Below, piece after piece: positions 62,112-64,000 of a stretch of DNA of 64,000 nucleotides. A model generated the notes under the pieces. That model saw only the letters and a list, made by a program, of their open reading frames with translations, searched no databases and was not told the origin of the DNA. The stretch comes from Saonia flava (lineage in GTDB: Bacteria > Bacteroidota > Bacteroidia > Flavobacteriales > Flavobacteriaceae): positions 1,289,300 through 1,353,299 of the forward strand of contig NZ_JAATJJ010000001.1 of assembly GCF_011927795.1 (NCBI RefSeq), in the 5' to 3' direction. The position numbers and the translations under genes are program-made. Numbering within the stretch: the first letter of the stretch is position 1; every line of letters begins with the position of its first letter.

Positions 62112-64000
62112 ATGAAACTGAAATTTTTAATCGTTTTTCTGTCCATTTTTTGTTTGGTTTCCGTTCGGGGGCAAATAAAAATTGGGGACAATCCACAAAA
62201 CATAAATGCCAGTTCTGTGTTGGAACTGGAAAGCACTACTAGGGCCTTTGTTGTAACTCGAGTGAACACAGCGCAAATGAATGCCATTGTCCCGTTACAA
62301 GGTGCACTGGTATACAATACAGACAACCTTTGCCTACATTATTATGATGGGGCGCAATGGATAAACCTCTGTGGAGGAGATGAACTAAACACCACCAACG
62401 TTAGCCTAGCATTGGAAGGTGGCAATTTAGTATTGACAGATAGTGATAACAATGCCGTAAGTGTGCCCTTAGAAGAAATAAGCGCACATACATACACTAC
62501 GGACCCTATTCAAAATTCCATTGAAACCATTGTTATTACCCAAAATGGGGACAGCTATAATTTTGAGGTAGGAGAAATTACAGGTAACAACATTGTAAAC
62601 GGATCCATAAACGGTTTTTTGGACATACAGGCAGGTTCTATATCCGACCTACAATTGCAGGCCAACTCTGTAGGGCAAGAAGAGTTGCAGGACAATACGG
62701 TTGCAGACCTAGAGATAGACTATGACCAAGTTACCTTGGCAGATTTTACAAACGATGCTGGCTATGTTACTGCGGGGGATATTATAAGCACAGAACCTGG
62801 GAATGTACTAACAGATGACAATGGGGCTTTTTACGATGATAGTGGCTTGTTGACCGATATTGCTGCCAATGCCGGGAATATTCAGGCCAATGCGGATGGT
62901 CTTGCGGCCCATATCTTGGCAGATGAAGATACTGATGCGAACAATGAGCTGATTACTGGTGCAGCTATAGTTGGAAATGAGTTGATTATCACCGAAAAAG
63001 GAATAGAAACAAGTGTAAATTTAGGAGTATTTAACAATACAGGCAGTGACAACCAAAATCTTGAAAGTGCCACACTTTTAGGTTCTGATTTAACAATAAA
63101 TATTGAAGGTGGAAATCCAGCGATAGCTGATTTGAGTGCATTGGCTACAGACACAGAACTAGCAGTGGCAATTGCTGATTCAGAAGCTTTGGATAATGAC
63201 AAAGAAGATGACAATGAATTAATAACAAGTGCTGTTTTAACGGGTACAGATTTGATAATCACAGAAGCTGGGACAGCCACACCTTGGACTGTTCCATTGG
63301 CCAGTCTCAGCGGAAGTAATGGAGCTGATGGTAGTATTATAGACCCTACTGGTGGCACAAACATCAATATTACTGGGGCAGGAACTAGTGGAGACCCTTA
63401 TATCATTAATAGCACGTTTACAGAAGTCGATGGGAGTATTACAAATGAAATTCAAACATTGACCTCTGATGGCTCTGTTAATATAACACCAACAGGACCA
63501 AATAATACAGATTATATATTAACAGTTCCTGGTTCTGAGACAATAGTAAACCCTGGGACTAACATTACCATTACTGGAAATGGCACGACTGCAACTCCAT
63601 ATATTATAAATGCATCTGGAGGTATCGTTGCTGATGGCTCTGAAACTGTTATTAACAGTAGTTCTACAGTGACAGTATCAGGAATGGGCACTTCTGGAAA
63701 TCCATATGTACTAACTAGTGTGGATACCTCAAATGGTTCTGAAACAATTATTAATCAGGGGGCAAACATTACAATAACAGGAGATGGAACCGTTGGAAAT
63801 CCTTACATAATTAATGCTTCTGGTACAATAGGAACTGATTGGACGGATTTAGCTGGAATTCCCACTGGATTTGCAGACGACACAGACAACGATACTCAGT
63901 ACATCGCTGGCACTGGACTGACCCTATCTGCCGGTAACGAGTTCGCACTAGATGCCGCAACAATAGTCGCGGACTGGGCCAACCTAACGGGAATCCCTGC
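62112..64000 (+). CDS. giant repeat-rich secreted protein, N-terminal part (partial)
   Basis: A frame open from ATG at 62112 to the right edge (629 codons, no stop). A signal peptide ends near residue 21 (VFLSIFCLVSVRGQ). Then a module typical of flavobacterial secreted repeat proteins: IKIGDNPQNINASSVLELE, TTRAFVVTRVNTAQMNAI and GALVYNTDNLCLHYYDG. Repeat-rich segments follow: TNDAGYVTAGDI, DEDTDANNELIT, DGSETVIN, ITGNGTTATPYIIN-type units (four, near residues 409, 477, 512 and 545) and two WxxLxGIP units near residues 576 and 621. It is a likely surface or tail-fibre-like adhesin. I see no enzyme domain. Confidence 0.85.
   Translation, partial: MKLKFLIVFLSIFCLVSVRGQIKIGDNPQNINASSVLELESTTRAFVVTRVNTAQMNAIVPLQGALVYNTDNLCLHYYDGAQWINLCGGDELNTTNVSLALEGGNLVLTDSDNNAVSVPLEEISAHTYTTDPIQNSIETIVITQNGDSYNFEVGEITGNNIVNGSINGFLDIQAGSISDLQLQANSVGQEELQDNTVADLEIDYDQVTLADFTNDAGYVTAGDIISTEPGNVLTDDNGAFYDDSGLLTDIAANAGNIQANADGLAAHILADEDTDANNELITGAAIVGNELIITEKGIETSVNLGVFNNTGSDNQNLESATLLGSDLTINIEGGNPAIADLSALATDTELAVAIADSEALDNDKEDDNELITSAVLTGTDLIITEAGTATPWTVPLASLSGSNGADGSIIDPTGGTNINITGAGTSGDPYIINSTFTEVDGSITNEIQTLTSDGSVNITPTGPNNTDYILTVPGSETIVNPGTNITITGNGTTATPYIINASGGIVADGSETVINSSSTVTVSGMGTSGNPYVLTSVDTSNGSETIINQGANITITGDGTVGNPYIINASGTIGTDWTDLAGIPTGFADDTDNDTQYIAGTGLTLSAGNEFALDAATIVADWANLTGIP

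Noticed and set aside
62882..63455. Minus-strand ORFs inside the repeat region
   Set aside because: They are shadows of the plus-strand repeat protein, with Ser/Val-rich low-complexity content caused by the repeat codons.
1..64000. CRISPR arrays, IS elements, att sites, rRNA
   Set aside because: No direct repeats with regular spacers, transposase ORFs, terminal inverted repeats or rRNA-like stretches were seen in the window.

Overview
The window is a compact, AT-rich, chromosomal stretch that reads as a member of the Flavobacteriaceae (Bacteroidetes), probably marine. This rests on low GC, the typical flavobacterial gene blocks (coaD-ddl-PASTA-rluD; birA-rsfS-ftsH-LUD-cdsA-psd-ACBP), a bTHX ribosomal protein, TAnnTTTG-like promoter elements, weak Shine-Dalgarno sites, many lipoproteins, and a giant repeat-rich secreted protein whose N-terminal module is typical of flavobacteria. 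No rRNA, tRNA, CRISPR array, insertion sequence or phage module was seen.

Layout. 1-3.7 kb: tail of a Gfo/Idh/MocA oxidoreductase, a 47-codon ORF, a YCII/DGPF protein coupled to an ECF42-type sigma factor, and an NPP-type phosphodiesterase lipoprotein. 3.7-11.1 kb (mostly minus): UDG-like protein, pyruvate carboxylase, the tiny ribosomal protein bTHX (plus strand), a lipoprotein, YaaA, RluD-type pseudouridine synthase and a PASTA membrane protein. 11.2-17.0 kb (plus): ddl, coaD, a PAS kinase with an overlapping response regulator, and an M14 carboxypeptidase-like lipoprotein. 17.0-24.2 kb: NUDIX and pyrE head to head, an SRPBCC protein, birA, then rsfS-ftsH-LUD-cdsA-psd-ACBP. 24.2-30 kb: creatininase-like protein, sterol desaturase-like protein, an OmpR-type two-component pair, and an outer-membrane-like protein with a DoxX partner. 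30-37 kb: valS, DUF1573 protein, retropepsin-PDZ protein, aminotransferase and murB. 37.2-43.7 kb: ECF sigma/anti-sigma pair, a Cys-rich small protein, a third ECF sigma, lipA, gap and a TPR hybrid kinase. 43.7-55 kb: lpxK, Nif3-like, a Cys-less zinc-ribbon homologue, kmo, a clpP paralogue, MscS channel, a fourth ECF sigma with a 60-aa partner, MFS transporter, kynU, GNAT and an O-methyltransferase. 55.5-61.9 kb (minus): three tandem CarboxypepD_reg-like proteins, a DUF6702-like protein, an M1 peptidase, tatA and PAP2. 62.1 kb to the end: the 5' part of a giant repetitive secreted protein that runs off the window.

Functional links. BirA is the expected biotinylating enzyme for the AMKM lysine of pyruvate carboxylase. 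Ddl, MurB and LpxK serve the envelope. CdsA, Psd and the translationally coupled acyl-CoA-binding protein form a phospholipid block. Kmo and KynU are two steps of the kynurenine route. The main regulatory theme is four ECF sigma factors plus three histidine-kinase systems. No clear new defence or mobile system is visible. The best candidates for new biology are the tandem CarboxypepD_reg proteins that look like TonB-receptor N-termini without a barrel, the giant repeat protein next to them, the Cys-less zinc-ribbon homologue, the sigma/60-aa gene pair, and the hairpin just before the outer-membrane gene.
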